Origin: Haemophilus sp. C1 | Lineage (GTDB): Bacteria; Pseudomonadota; Gammaproteobacteria; Enterobacterales; Pasteurellaceae | DNA length: 64,000 bases | Reading direction: 5' to 3' | Assembly: GCF_001276515.1 (NCBI RefSeq) | Contig: NZ_LDVZ01000004.1 | Coordinates: 1-64,000, forward strand | In this document: positions 31,291-39,520 of the stretch, one piece after another | How the letters are laid out: each line of letters opens with the position of its first letter | Numbering within the stretch: position 1 is the first letter of the stretch | Position numbers and translations under genes: made by a program | Notes under the pieces: generated by a model | The model's database searches: none | Told to the model about the DNA's origin: nothing | What the model saw: only the letters and a program-made list of their open reading frames with translations

Positions 31291-34200
31291 TTATGCCTCC
31301 CCAACTTTTTCAATATTCACCAAGAATGTTTTGTATTCTGGTGTTTGCGTGATTGCCTCACCCCAAGATGGTGTTAAGGTATTAGTAGAGAATCCACGGT
31401 TACCTTTACCATTTAAGGCTTTCATATTCCAGTGAATTGGAAGACCTACATGGTGTACGGTACGTCCATCAATTTCTAGATCTTTAAGACGTTTTGTAAC
31501 CACGGCAACCGCTTTAATATAGCCACGACGAGAAGTAATTTTTACCATATCGCCTTTTTGGATACCTTTTTCTGCCGCTAATTTTTCACCAATTTCCACA
31601 AATTGTTGTGGTTGTGCGATGATATTTAATGCAGATTGTGCAGTCCAACTATGGAAGTGTTCTGTTAATCGGTAAGTTGTTGCCACGAATGGGAACTCTT
31701 TATTTGAACCGATAAATTCTTTATCTTCAGGATAAATACGCACAGTTGGATCACTTACCACTGCAGAGTGTAATGGATTTGTATCAATTGGGCTTTCAAT
31801 CGGCTCATAGTGTTCAGGCATTGGACCATTTGCAACTTTATCAACCGCAAATAAACGACCTACACCTTCAGCAGACATAATAAATGGACCTGTATCTGAA
31901 CCCGGTGGCTGTGTACCATAGTCTGCTACATCATGCCAGTTCCAGTTTTTACCGTTCCATTTGATTAATTGGCGGTTTTTATCCCAAGGATTACCATTGA
32001 TATCTAATGATGCACGGCTATAAAGTACGCGGCGGTTTGCAGGCCATGCAAAGCCCCAACCAATGGTACAGCCTAAACCTGATGGATCTGAGTTATCACG
32101 GTTTGCGGTTTGGTTACCTTTTTCAGTCCATTGACCAACATATAACCAGTTACCTGATGTTGTTGTACCATCATCACGTAAATGTGCAAATCCATTGAGT
32201 AATTGACCTTTCTTGTACATCAAGTTACCGTTTGGATCATAAAGATCTTCAAGCGCGTAACCATTTAATTCTTTGGCTAATTCTACCGCACTTGGTGAGT
32301 GTGGTTGAGCATAATTCCAAGTCATTGCTTCAAATGATTCAATACCGCGACCACCTTCTTTTTGGTAAAGATGATGCATTTCTTCACGAATCATAGAAAG
32401 AATTTCAACATCTGGTAATGCTTCACCTGGTTGATCGCAACCTTTCCAGTGCCATTGAGCCCAACGCCCTGAGTTTACAATCGAACCATCTTCTTCAGCA
32501 AAACAGGTTGTTGGTAAGCGGAAGACTTCAGTTTGAATTTCTGAAGAATTTACATTGTTTGACTCACCAAAGTTTTTCCAGAATTCGGAAGATTCAGTTT
32601 GAAGCGGATCCATCACGATTAAGAATTTTAACTTACTCATTCCTGCAACAGTTTTGTTTTTGTTCGGTAATGAGTTTAATACGTTAAAGCCTTGTAAAAT
32701 CCAACCGTGTAATTTGCCTTCATTCATTAATTTAACGTGAGTAATAGGATCATATAAGCGATCTGCTTTTGGTAAGAAATCGAAACCCCAACCGTTTTCT
32801 TTGGTTGCTTTATCACCATAGAAGGTTTTCATCATACTAACAAAGAATTTTGAAGTATGACGATAATAGTTCACTTGGTTTGGAACGATATCCTTTGGTG
32901 TAATCGCATTAATGTATTGCTCGTAAGAGGTATCTTTATCGTTTGGTAAACGCATATAACCTGGTAAAGACATTGGCAATAAGCCCATATCTGTTGTACC
33001 TTGCACATTGGAGTGTCCACGTAATGCGTTAATACCACCACCAGGCATACCCATATTACCTAAAAGTAATTGGATCATCGCCATTGAGCGAATATTTTGT
33101 GTACCGATTGAATGCTCGGTAAAGCCTAACGCATATAGATGCGTCATGGTTTTATTTGGTGCAGAGGTTTTACCAATTTCTTCACAGATTTGTAGGAAAA
33201 GTTTTTGTTTTACACCTGTAATGCGTTCAACCATTTCTGGAGTATAACGTGAAACATGCTCTTTTAAGATGTTAATGACACAACGAGGATGTTGTAAGGT
33301 CATATCACGTTTAGCCTGTCCGTTCTCATCAAACTGATAGTTCCATTTAGATTTATCGTAGTTACGTTTTTCTTCGTTGTAACCTACAAATAAACCGTCT
33401 TCAAATTTGAAACCTTCATCAATTAAGAATGAGGCATTGGTATAGTGTTTAACGTATTCGTGTTGAATCTGGTTTGTTTCCAATAAGTAACGGATGACAC
33501 CCATTAAAAATGCGATATCAGAACCAGAACGAATTGGCGCATGTAAATCTGCAACAGAGGCTGTACGGTTAAAGCGTGGATCGATGACGATAAGTTTAGC
33601 ACCGTTTTTCTTCGCTTCAATTGCCCAACGGAAGCCAACAGGGTGAGCTTCAGCAGGGTTACCACCTTGAACAATGATAAGGTTTGCGTTTTTGATATCA
33701 ACCCAGTTATTTGTCATGGCACCGCGACCAAATGATGGAGCAAGACTTGCTACCGTTGGTCCGTGTCAAGTATTCGCTTGGTTACACATCGGCACTATGC
33801 CTAACATTCTCACCCATTTATGAGTAAGAAGTGCAGCTTCATTACTCATAGCAGATGCAGTCATAATACCTGTAGTTGCCCAACGGTTCACAGTTTTGCC
33901 ACTTGCGTCTTTTTCAACAAAGTTAGCATCACGGTCATCTTTCATTAAACGGGCAATGCGTTTAATTGCATCTTTCCAAGAAATTCGCTCCCATTTATCA
34001 GAACCAGGTGCGCGATATTGAGGGTATAAAGAACGGCTTTCACTATTGACATAATCTAGTGCGCCAGCACCTTTCGGGCAAAGAGCTCCACGACTGACTG
34101 GATGATCTGGATCGCCTTCAAGGTGAAAGAGTTTTGAACGAGTATTTGTGCCAGTATGGCTGCTTAATGAATCGTAAGGTTTGCCTGTGCTGTATAACAA

Positions 34201-34377
34201 CATACCGCAGCTTACGGCACAATATGTACAAGTGTTACGAGATTCAAATGCGCGTAATAATTTATATTCACGCGGCGCAGCTAATGCATTTGCTGGAGCA
34301 AAACCCAACATTGCAGCCGATGTTCCCGCCATACCACCTGCACAGACCTTAAAGAATTTTCTTCTTGAGATCTGCAT
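31291..34377 (-). CDS. fdxG: Formate dehydrogenase major subunit, selenocysteine-containing
   Basis: A 1028-residue periplasmic molybdopterin-guanine-dinucleotide enzyme of the FdnG/FdoG type that oxidises formate to CO2. It has a twin-arginine signal (SRRKFFK, residues 4-10). The [4Fe-4S] cysteines are in CTYCAVSCG (50, 53, 57) and GALCPKG. The frame is interrupted by TGA at 33768-33766, codon 204, flanked by NQANT and [10 protein letters not shown] exactly as around the E. coli selenocysteine, so I read it as Sec and not as a stop. ATG 34377 follows AAAGGAGTG. First gene of fdxG-fdxH-fdxI-fdhE. Confidence 0.96.
33726..33768 (-). promoter_or_regulatory. Selenocysteine codon and SECIS-like recoding hairpin in fdxG
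   Basis: On the minus strand TGA is followed four bases later by a hairpin. The lower stem is GACCAA/TTGGTC (33761-33756 with 33731-33726) and the upper stem is AGCAA/TTGCT around a 3-base GTC loop. This matches the position of the E. coli fdnG/fdhF SECIS element that binds SelB. Confidence 0.85.
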
Positions 34378-34388
34378 AATCACTCCTT

Positions 34389-34406
34389 TCAACAACAAGT
34401 TGTTGA
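34389..34406 (-). repeat. 8-2-8 inverted repeat in the fdxG leader
   Basis: TCAACAAC, AA and GTTGTTGA form a perfect palindrome immediately upstream of the fdxG ribosome-binding site (GAAAGGAG on the minus strand). In the mRNA it would form a hairpin next to the site. Role unknown. Confidence 0.55.
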
Positions 34407-34463
34407 GATATTTAGATAGTAATAAATTCGTCTAGTGTAACTAGATAATTTGGTTGATTCCGT

Positions 34464-34531
34464 TAGAATAACGTTATTCAACATCGAAAATTGGTTCAAA
34501 GTAGACCAATTTATGGGCGCCTAGAATAACG
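34464..34531. repeat. Direct repeat and palindrome between fdxG and fdhD
   Basis: TAGAATAACG occurs at 34464-34473 and again at 34522-34531. The first copy is part of a perfect 14-base palindrome, GAATAACGTTATTC (34466-34479). This pattern suggests a regulator site, but I do not recognise the protein. Confidence 0.45.
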
Positions 34532-34580
34532 ATTTTTTAACGATAAATCTATAATCAAATGGCATTATAATGCAGAAATA

Positions 34581-34598
34581 TTATGATCTAGATCATAA
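34581..34598. promoter_or_regulatory. Perfect palindrome, FNR-like, between fdxG and fdhD
   Basis: TTATGATCTAGATCATAA is an 18-base perfect palindrome. Its core TGAT-CTAG-ATCA matches the FNR consensus except for the outermost base of each half. The centre lies 62 bases from the fdhD start and 212 from fdxG, so it could serve either. Anaerobic control of formate dehydrogenase by FNR is established in E. coli. Confidence 0.6.
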
Positions 34599-34651
34599 AT
34601 TTACCAAAATATTAACATTTTTTTTACATTTTAGTAATGGGTAGGTAAAGA

Positions 34652-35464
34652 ATGGATTGGCTGATTAGACAAACGATTAACTTTTTTAAAAGAAATAAAA
34701 GTATAGAAAATTCAACCGCACTTTTACAATCAAAAGAAGATTTTCTAGCGGTCGAAATGCCAGTTTCATTAGTTTATAACGGTATTTCTCATGCGGTTAT
34801 GATGTGTTCACCGAAAGATTTAGAGGTATTTGCTCTGGGGTTTTCTCTTACGGAAGGCATTATTGAAAAACCTTCGGATATTTACGGAATCGATGTTGTG
34901 GAAGTTTGCAATGGTATTGAAGTGCAAATCGAACTGTCTAGTCGAAAATTTATGGCATTAAAAGAGCATCGTCGTAATCTTACAGGACGTACTGGGTGTG
35001 GCATTTGTGGCACGGAGCAGCTTAATCAAGTGTATAAAAACTTTCCAAAATTAGACCGCACTTTTAAGTTTGATTTGAATTTGCTCGATGGCTGCTTGTC
35101 AGAGCTTCATAAAAATCAACGATTAGGTCAGCAAACAGGTTCGACACATGCTTGTGGCTTTTTTGATTTAGAAGGTAATATGCTTGCTATTTTTGAAGAT
35201 GTGGGTCGTCACGTCGCACTTGATAAATTACTTGGCTGGCATGCAAAATCAGGCAAGCCTAATGGAATTATTGTCGCTTCGAGTCGTGCAAGTTATGAAA
35301 TGGTTCAAAAAACTATTTCTTGCGGGGTGGAAATGTTAGTGACCATTTCTGGGGCAACTGATCTTGCTGTGAAAATGGCTGAAGCCCATCATTTGACTTT
35401 GATTGGCTTTGCAAGAGAAGGTAAAGGGAATATCTATAGTGGATATGAACGAATAAATAGTTGA
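34652..35464 (+). CDS. fdhD: Sulfurtransferase FdhD for formate dehydrogenase
   Basis: A 270-residue protein. FdhD accepts sulfur from IscS and passes it to the molybdenum cofactor of formate dehydrogenase. The reactive cysteine pair is in [13 protein letters not shown] (about residues 111-123). Other family blocks are [13 protein letters not shown] (about 165-177) and [17 protein letters not shown] (about 184-200). It is divergent from the fdxG operon whose product it activates. Two uptake sequences are embedded (34715 and 35055). Confidence 0.96.
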   Translation: MDWLIRQTINFFKRNKSIENSTALLQSKEDFLAVEMPVSLVYNGISHAVMMCSPKDLEVFALGFSLTEGIIEKPSDIYGIDVVEVCNGIEVQIELSSRKFMALKEHRRNLTGRTGCGICGTEQLNQVYKNFPKLDRTFKFDLNLLDGCLSELHKNQRLGQQTGSTHACGFFDLEGNMLAIFEDVGRHVALDKLLGWHAKSGKPNGIIVASSRASYEMVQKTISCGVEMLVTISGATDLAVKMAEAHHLTLIGFAREGKGNIYSGYERINS

Positions 35465-35502
35465 TATTTGAAGTAACTTTATATACATACGAGATATTTT
35501 TT

Positions 35503-35736
35503 CTATTTATTTGTAATCCAACTAGCCAGCACGATAAAAATAGCAAAGATGCAAAACCAAATTATGTGGAGTTTTGTGCTTTTACGATTGATTTCAGCAT
35601 TATGCAATCGACGTCTTTCTAATTGTTGTTTATAAATTTCTAAATCTGCTTGTTTGAACGAAAAACCACAATTAGGGCAGTTTTCTGCATTTTCACTAAT
35701 CTTTTTTCTGCATCCAGGGCATCGAGTTAAGGCCAT
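35503..35736 (-). CDS. Small zinc-ribbon membrane protein, function unknown
   Basis: A 77-residue protein. An N-terminal zinc ribbon of the form RCPGCRKKI...NCPNCGF (two CxxC pairs, residues 6-24) is followed by a charged helical linker rich in Arg, Lys and Gln (about 28-53) and one C-terminal membrane helix (IIWFCIFAIFIVLASWI, about 56-72). The architecture fits the zinc-ribbon-domain family of small anchored proteins. I do not know its job. It lies between fdhD and the cstA-like gene and is not obviously in an operon with either. Confidence 0.75.
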   Translation of the reverse strand: MALTRCPGCRKKISENAENCPNCGFSFKQADLEIYKQQLERRRLHNAEINRKSTKLHIIWFCIFAIFIVLASWITNK

Positions 35737-35800
35737 CTTTTTCTCTATAATTATAAAATTACTTATTTATTAGTATATTAATTGAATTTTTAGATTTTAC

Positions 35801-35822
35801 AAATGTGATATAAGTCACAAAT
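35801..35822 (+). promoter_or_regulatory. CRP (cAMP receptor) binding site upstream of the cstA-like gene
   Basis: AAATGTGATATAAGTCACAAAT contains perfect TGTGA and TCACA half-sites with a 6-base spacer, the canonical CRP arrangement and not the TGCGA competence variant. The centre is about 70 bases before the inferred start of transcription, compatible with class I activation. Confidence 0.8.
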
Positions 35823-35845
35823 CTATAAAAATCTTTAAATTCAAT

Positions 35846-35874
35846 TTTTGATTTAGAACAATTTGAAATAGAAT
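35846..35874 (+). promoter_or_regulatory. Possible promoter of the cstA-like gene
   Basis: TTTTGA (35846-35851), a 17-base spacer and TAGAAT (35869-35874). The weak -35 fits an activator-dependent promoter. Confidence 0.45.
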
Positions 35875-35934
35875 ACCGCGGCTTGTTTAGGGCATCTACT
35901 AAATACTTTCTTTTATCTTTTGAGGAGCCTTTCT

Positions 35935-37521
35935 ATGTTATGGTTTTTCTTTTGTGTAGCCATCTTGATTCTTGGTTACTTTGTTTATGGAAAAATTATC
36001 GAAAAAATCTTTGTGATTAATCCACAACGTCAGACCCCTGCTTACCAGGTAAATGATGGCGTGGATTATATGCCAATGTCAAAAACCAAAATTTGGTTAA
36101 TTCAATTATTAAACATTGCTGGAACTGGTCCTATTTTTGGTCCAATTCTTGGTGCGTTATACGGACCAGTGGCAATGCTTTGGATTGTAATCGGTTGTAT
36201 TTTTGCCGGTGCAGTGCATGACTATTTCTGTGGTATGTTAAGTATCCGTCATGGCGGTGCAACTATGCCTCATTTAGCCGGTAAATTCTTAGGTCGTCCT
36301 GTAAAAGTATTTATTAACACATTAGCACTTGTACTTTTATTATTAGTAGGTGTTGTATTTGTATCAAGCCCAGCTCAATTAATGGGTACGATTACCATGG
36401 ACTTATTGGGCGCATCTCAAGGCGCGTTACAATTAGGTGATGCTGAAGCTGTTCATCATGCAGTTGAAGCCGGTGGTATCAAAGTATGGGGAATGGATAA
36501 AGCAACTGTTGTTGCAGTTTGGACTATTATTATCTTTGCTTACTATATTCTTGCGACTTTATTACCGATCGACAAAATTATCGGTCGAATCTATCCGCTC
36601 TTTGGCGCGTTGTTGCTATTTATGTCTATGGGTATGGTGTATGGCTTAGTTTCTGCACACTTTAGTGCTGTTGATCCTATTGAGTTCTTCCGTACTATCA
36701 ATGTAGATGGTCAAGGTTTAACTTTAGAGAAATTCACGCAAAACTTCCAAGTGAAAGGTGATGTTCCAATTTGGCCATTATTGTTCTTGACTATTTCTTG
36801 TGGTGCATTATCTGGTTTCCATGCAACTCAAACTCCTTTAATGGCGCGTTGTGCTGAAAATGAAAAAGAAGGTCGTTTTATCTTTTACGGTGCAATGATT
36901 GCTGAAGGTGTAATTGCGTTAATCTGGTGTATGGTTGGTCTTGCATTCTATGAAAACCCACAAGCATTACAAGATGCGATTGCGGCGGGTTCACCATCTA
37001 AAGTTGTATATGACAGTTCATTACACTTCTTAGGCTTTATCGGTGGTATCTTTGCTGTGTTAGGTGTGGTGATTTTACCTATTACTTCTGGAGATACCGC
37101 ATTCCGTGCTGCTCGTTTACAATTAGCGGAAATTTTCCATATCGACCAACGTTCATTACCTAAACGTTTATTAATTGCTGTACCACTATTCGTATTAGGC
37201 TATTTCGTTTCAACCATTGACTTTAGCGTGTTATGGCGTTATTTCACTTGGGCAAACCAAATGACTGCAATGGTAATGTTATGGACTGCAGCAGCATACT
37301 TATATCGCTACCATAAATTCCACTGGGTTGCGTCTATTCCGGCTTGGTTTATTACAACAGTATGTGCAACTTACTTGTTCTACAACAAAATCGGTTTCGG
37401 TTTAGATTATCAACTTTCAGTTTATCTTGGTTTTGCAACAACAATTGTTTGTATTGTGTTATTCTTCGCTATGCTCAAGCCATTAGGTGAGCGTGATGAA
37501 GAAGCTTATGTGAATAATTAA
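35935..37521 (+). CDS. cstA: CstA-family carbon-starvation transporter
   Basis: A 528-residue polytopic protein of the CstA family. E. coli members import peptides or pyruvate when carbon is scarce (CstA, BtsT). The first half has GTGPIFGPILGALYGPVAMLWIV-type sequence (about 49-71) and the HDYFCGMLSIRHGG motif (about 83-96). SGFHATQTPLMARC (about 292-305) and PITSGDTAFRAARLQ (about 377-391) are family blocks. It is shorter than the enterobacterial proteins (about 700 residues), lacking the extended C-terminal part. I use ATG 35935 (MLWFFF), preceded by TGAGGAGCC. The substrate is not determinable from sequence. The upstream CRP site supports induction on carbon limitation. Confidence 0.9.
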   Translation: MLWFFFCVAILILGYFVYGKIIEKIFVINPQRQTPAYQVNDGVDYMPMSKTKIWLIQLLNIAGTGPIFGPILGALYGPVAMLWIVIGCIFAGAVHDYFCGMLSIRHGGATMPHLAGKFLGRPVKVFINTLALVLLLLVGVVFVSSPAQLMGTITMDLLGASQGALQLGDAEAVHHAVEAGGIKVWGMDKATVVAVWTIIIFAYYILATLLPIDKIIGRIYPLFGALLLFMSMGMVYGLVSAHFSAVDPIEFFRTINVDGQGLTLEKFTQNFQVKGDVPIWPLLFLTISCGALSGFHATQTPLMARCAENEKEGRFIFYGAMIAEGVIALIWCMVGLAFYENPQALQDAIAAGSPSKVVYDSSLHFLGFIGGIFAVLGVVILPITSGDTAFRAARLQLAEIFHIDQRSLPKRLLIAVPLFVLGYFVSTIDFSVLWRYFTWANQMTAMVMLWTAAAYLYRYHKFHWVASIPAWFITTVCATYLFYNKIGFGLDYQLSVYLGFATTIVCIVLFFAMLKPLGERDEEAYVNN

Positions 37522-37539
37522 TCAAGATAATTTGGTTTA

Positions 37540-37580
37540 AAAAAGCCGTTTGGGATATTTTCTCAAACGGCTTTTATTTT
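37540..37580 (+). terminator. Intrinsic terminator after the cstA-like gene
   Basis: AAAAGCCGTTTG (37541-37552) pairs with CAAACGGCTTTT (37564-37575), then ATTTT. It insulates the dcw cluster from upstream transcription. Confidence 0.87.
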
Positions 37581-37650
37581 GATAAAAAATAGGGTTGTTT
37601 CAGGGTTAATCGCTTGCAACTTAATCAAACAAATTATAAACTTACGCATG

Positions 37651-37690
37651 TGTGGAGAAAAGTGGTGTTTTGTGGAGATTTGTAGAAAAA
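37651..37690 (+). promoter_or_regulatory. Four 10-bp repeats upstream of mraZ, probable MraZ operator
   Basis: TGTGGAGAAA, AGTGGTGTTT, TGTGGAGATT and TGTAGAAAAA lie in exact 10-base register (37651, 37661, 37671, 37681). In E. coli MraZ binds TGGG-type repeats with the same 10-base period upstream of its own gene. The fourth copy is degenerate. Confidence 0.75.
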
Positions 37691-37723
37691 TTTCTCAAAA
37701 TAAGTTCAATTTTAAGGCGTAAT

Positions 37724-38179
37724 ATGTTTCGTGGTGCAACAGCGGTTAATTTAGATTCTAAGGGACGCGTAGCGATCCCAACCCGCTATCGTTCTGAAAT
37801 TCTTGAAAAGAATCAAGGACAAATGGTTTGTACTGTAGATATTCGCCAACCCTGCCTTTTACTTTATCCCCTTGATGAATGGGAAAAAATCGAACAAAAA
37901 CTTCTCGCACTTTCTAACTTTGATCCTACCCAACGCCGTTTGCAACGAGTAATGCTTGGCCATGCCACTGAATGTGAGATGGATGCTCAGGGCCGTATTT
38001 TGCTTAGTGGACCATTACGTCAACATGCAAAATTAGAAAAAGGTTTAATGTTGGTAGGACAACTTAATAAATTTGAAATTTGGAGTGCTGTAGAATGGCA
38101 TGCTCAAATTGAAGAAGATATGGAAATTGGTTCAAGTACAGACTTTGCGTCTGAGGCTTTGAAAGATTTCTCATTATAG
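37724..38179 (+). CDS. mraZ: Transcriptional regulator MraZ
   Basis: A 151-residue protein with two AbrB-like SpoVT/MraZ domains. [23 protein letters not shown] and the repeat [22 protein letters not shown] contain the D-x-x-G-R motifs (about 11-16 and 89-94). It forms a ring oligomer that represses the dcw cluster through direct repeats. The start ATG 37724 has AAGGCG upstream and matches the family N-terminus; a longer frame from 37652 would run through the operator repeats. First gene of the dcw cluster. Confidence 0.95.
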   Translation: MFRGATAVNLDSKGRVAIPTRYRSEILEKNQGQMVCTVDIRQPCLLLYPLDEWEKIEQKLLALSNFDPTQRRLQRVMLGHATECEMDAQGRILLSGPLRQHAKLEKGLMLVGQLNKFEIWSAVEWHAQIEEDMEIGSSTDFASEALKDFSL

Positions 38180-38216
38180 AAAATGATTCACCGTTTTTTA
38201 CTTTTATATTGTATTT

Positions 38217-39182
38217 ATGGATACCGAAAATTCCTTTTCTTCATCTGAACATATCACAGTTTTACTTCACGAAGCCGTGAATGGCTTGGCATTGAAGGAA
38301 AATGGAATTTATATTGACGGTACTTTTGGCCGTGGTGGACATTCTCGCTTAATCCTTTCTAAATTATCCTCAAATGGTCGTCTTATTGGCGTTGACCGTG
38401 ATCCTAGAGCCATTGCTGAAGCTCAGAAAATTCAAGACTCACGTTTTCAGATTGAACACAACAGCTTTTCACATATTCCTGAAATTTGTGAAAAATTAAA
38501 TTTGGTTGGCAAAATTGACGGTATTTTGCTTGATCTTGGCGTGTCATCCCCACAGCTTGATGAAGCAGAGCGTGGTTTTAGTTTTATGAAAGATGGCCCG
38601 CTTGATATGCGTATGGACACGACTCAAGGTTTGTCGGCTGAAGAATGGTTAAAACAAGTATCGATTGAGGATTTAACTTGGGTTTTGAAAACTTTTGGCG
38701 AAGAACGTTTCGCTAAACGTATTGCGACTGCTATTGTTGATTACAACAAAAGTGCGGCTAAAAATGGCACTGAATTTTTATCGCGTACTAGTCAATTAGC
38801 TGAGCTTATTTCACAAGCGGTACCTTTTAAAGATAAACATAAACATCCTGCGACTCGCAGTTTCCAAGCTATCCGTATTTTCATTAATGCAGAATTAGAT
38901 GAATTGGAAAGTGTACTCAATTCTGCTTTAGATATGTTAGCGCCAGAAGGGCGTTTATCAATTATTAGTTTCCATTCTTTGGAAGATAGAATGGTGAAAC
39001 ATTTTATGAAAAAACAAAGTAAAGGTGAGGATATCCCTAAAGGTTTTCCATTGCGAGAAGATCAAATTCAACGTAATCAAAAATTAAAAATTATAGGTAA
39101 AGCAATTCAACCAAGTGATGTAGAAATTCAAGCAAATCCTCGTTCAAGAAGTGCGGTATTGCGTGTGGCGGAGAGAATTTAG
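38217..39182 (+). CDS. rsmH: 16S rRNA cytosine-1402 N4-methyltransferase RsmH
   Basis: A 321-residue SAM methyltransferase (MraW). It methylates N4 of C1402 in the decoding centre. Motifs: [17 protein letters not shown] (SAM loop, about 31-47), [31 protein letters not shown] (about 101-122) and [19 protein letters not shown] (about 218-236). [13 protein letters not shown] completes the active site. The stop TAG overlaps a possible GTG and is 2 bases before the ftsL ATG. Confidence 0.96.
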   Translation: MDTENSFSSSEHITVLLHEAVNGLALKENGIYIDGTFGRGGHSRLILSKLSSNGRLIGVDRDPRAIAEAQKIQDSRFQIEHNSFSHIPEICEKLNLVGKIDGILLDLGVSSPQLDEAERGFSFMKDGPLDMRMDTTQGLSAEEWLKQVSIEDLTWVLKTFGEERFAKRIATAIVDYNKSAAKNGTEFLSRTSQLAELISQAVPFKDKHKHPATRSFQAIRIFINAELDELESVLNSALDMLAPEGRLSIISFHSLEDRMVKHFMKKQSKGEDIPKGFPLREDQIQRNQKLKIIGKAIQPSDVEIQANPRSRSAVLRVAERI

Positions 39183-39184
39183 TG

Positions 39185-39508
39185 ATGTCTGAAAATAATA
39201 AACCTCGTTATCCGTTACAGCAGATTTTGGTCGAAGATCTATTTTCTTCAAATAAATTAATTGTCTTGTTATTGGTTGCGATTTTGATTTCATCAATGAG
39301 CGTGATTTGGGTAACTCATCAGACTCGTCGATTAATTTCTGAAAATGGTCAATTGGTTTTACAGCGCCAAGCACTTGAAAGTGAATATCGAAATTTGCAA
39401 GTGCAAGAAGCAACAGAGGGAGATAGTACTAGAGTAGAGTCTATTGCTGTTGGTACATTAAAAATGAAAATATTATCCCCAGAACAAGAAGTTGAAATTA
39501 GAGAATAA
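39185..39508 (+). CDS. ftsL: Cell division protein FtsL
   Basis: A 107-residue bitopic membrane protein, part of the FtsQLB divisome subcomplex that activates FtsWI. It has a short cytoplasmic N-terminus, one membrane helix (about 24-43: [20 protein letters not shown]) and a periplasmic leucine-zipper-type coiled coil (about 45-80). The start is ATG 39185 (MSENNKPRY); a GTG one codon earlier is possible. It sits between rsmH and ftsI as in all gammaproteobacterial dcw clusters. Confidence 0.92.
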   Translation: MSENNKPRYPLQQILVEDLFSSNKLIVLLLVAILISSMSVIWVTHQTRRLISENGQLVLQRQALESEYRNLQVQEATEGDSTRVESIAVGTLKMKILSPEQEVEIRE

Positions 39509-39520
39509 TAGGTAGAAAAG

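Noticed and set aside
31291..34377. Apparent frameshift or pseudogene in fdxG
   Set aside because: The break is a single in-frame TGA at the known selenocysteine position with a SECIS-like hairpin, and both halves are well conserved.
34134..34435. Plus-strand frames opposite the fdxG signal region
   Set aside because: Antisense shadows of the conserved fdxG N-terminus.
37651..37690. The 10-bp repeats as a short CRISPR or tandem repeat array
   Set aside because: The units are too short, there are no spacers, and the location in front of mraZ fits an operator.
37652..37723. Longer mraZ start
   Set aside because: The extension reads through the MraZ repeat operator, and MFRGA is the universal N-terminus.
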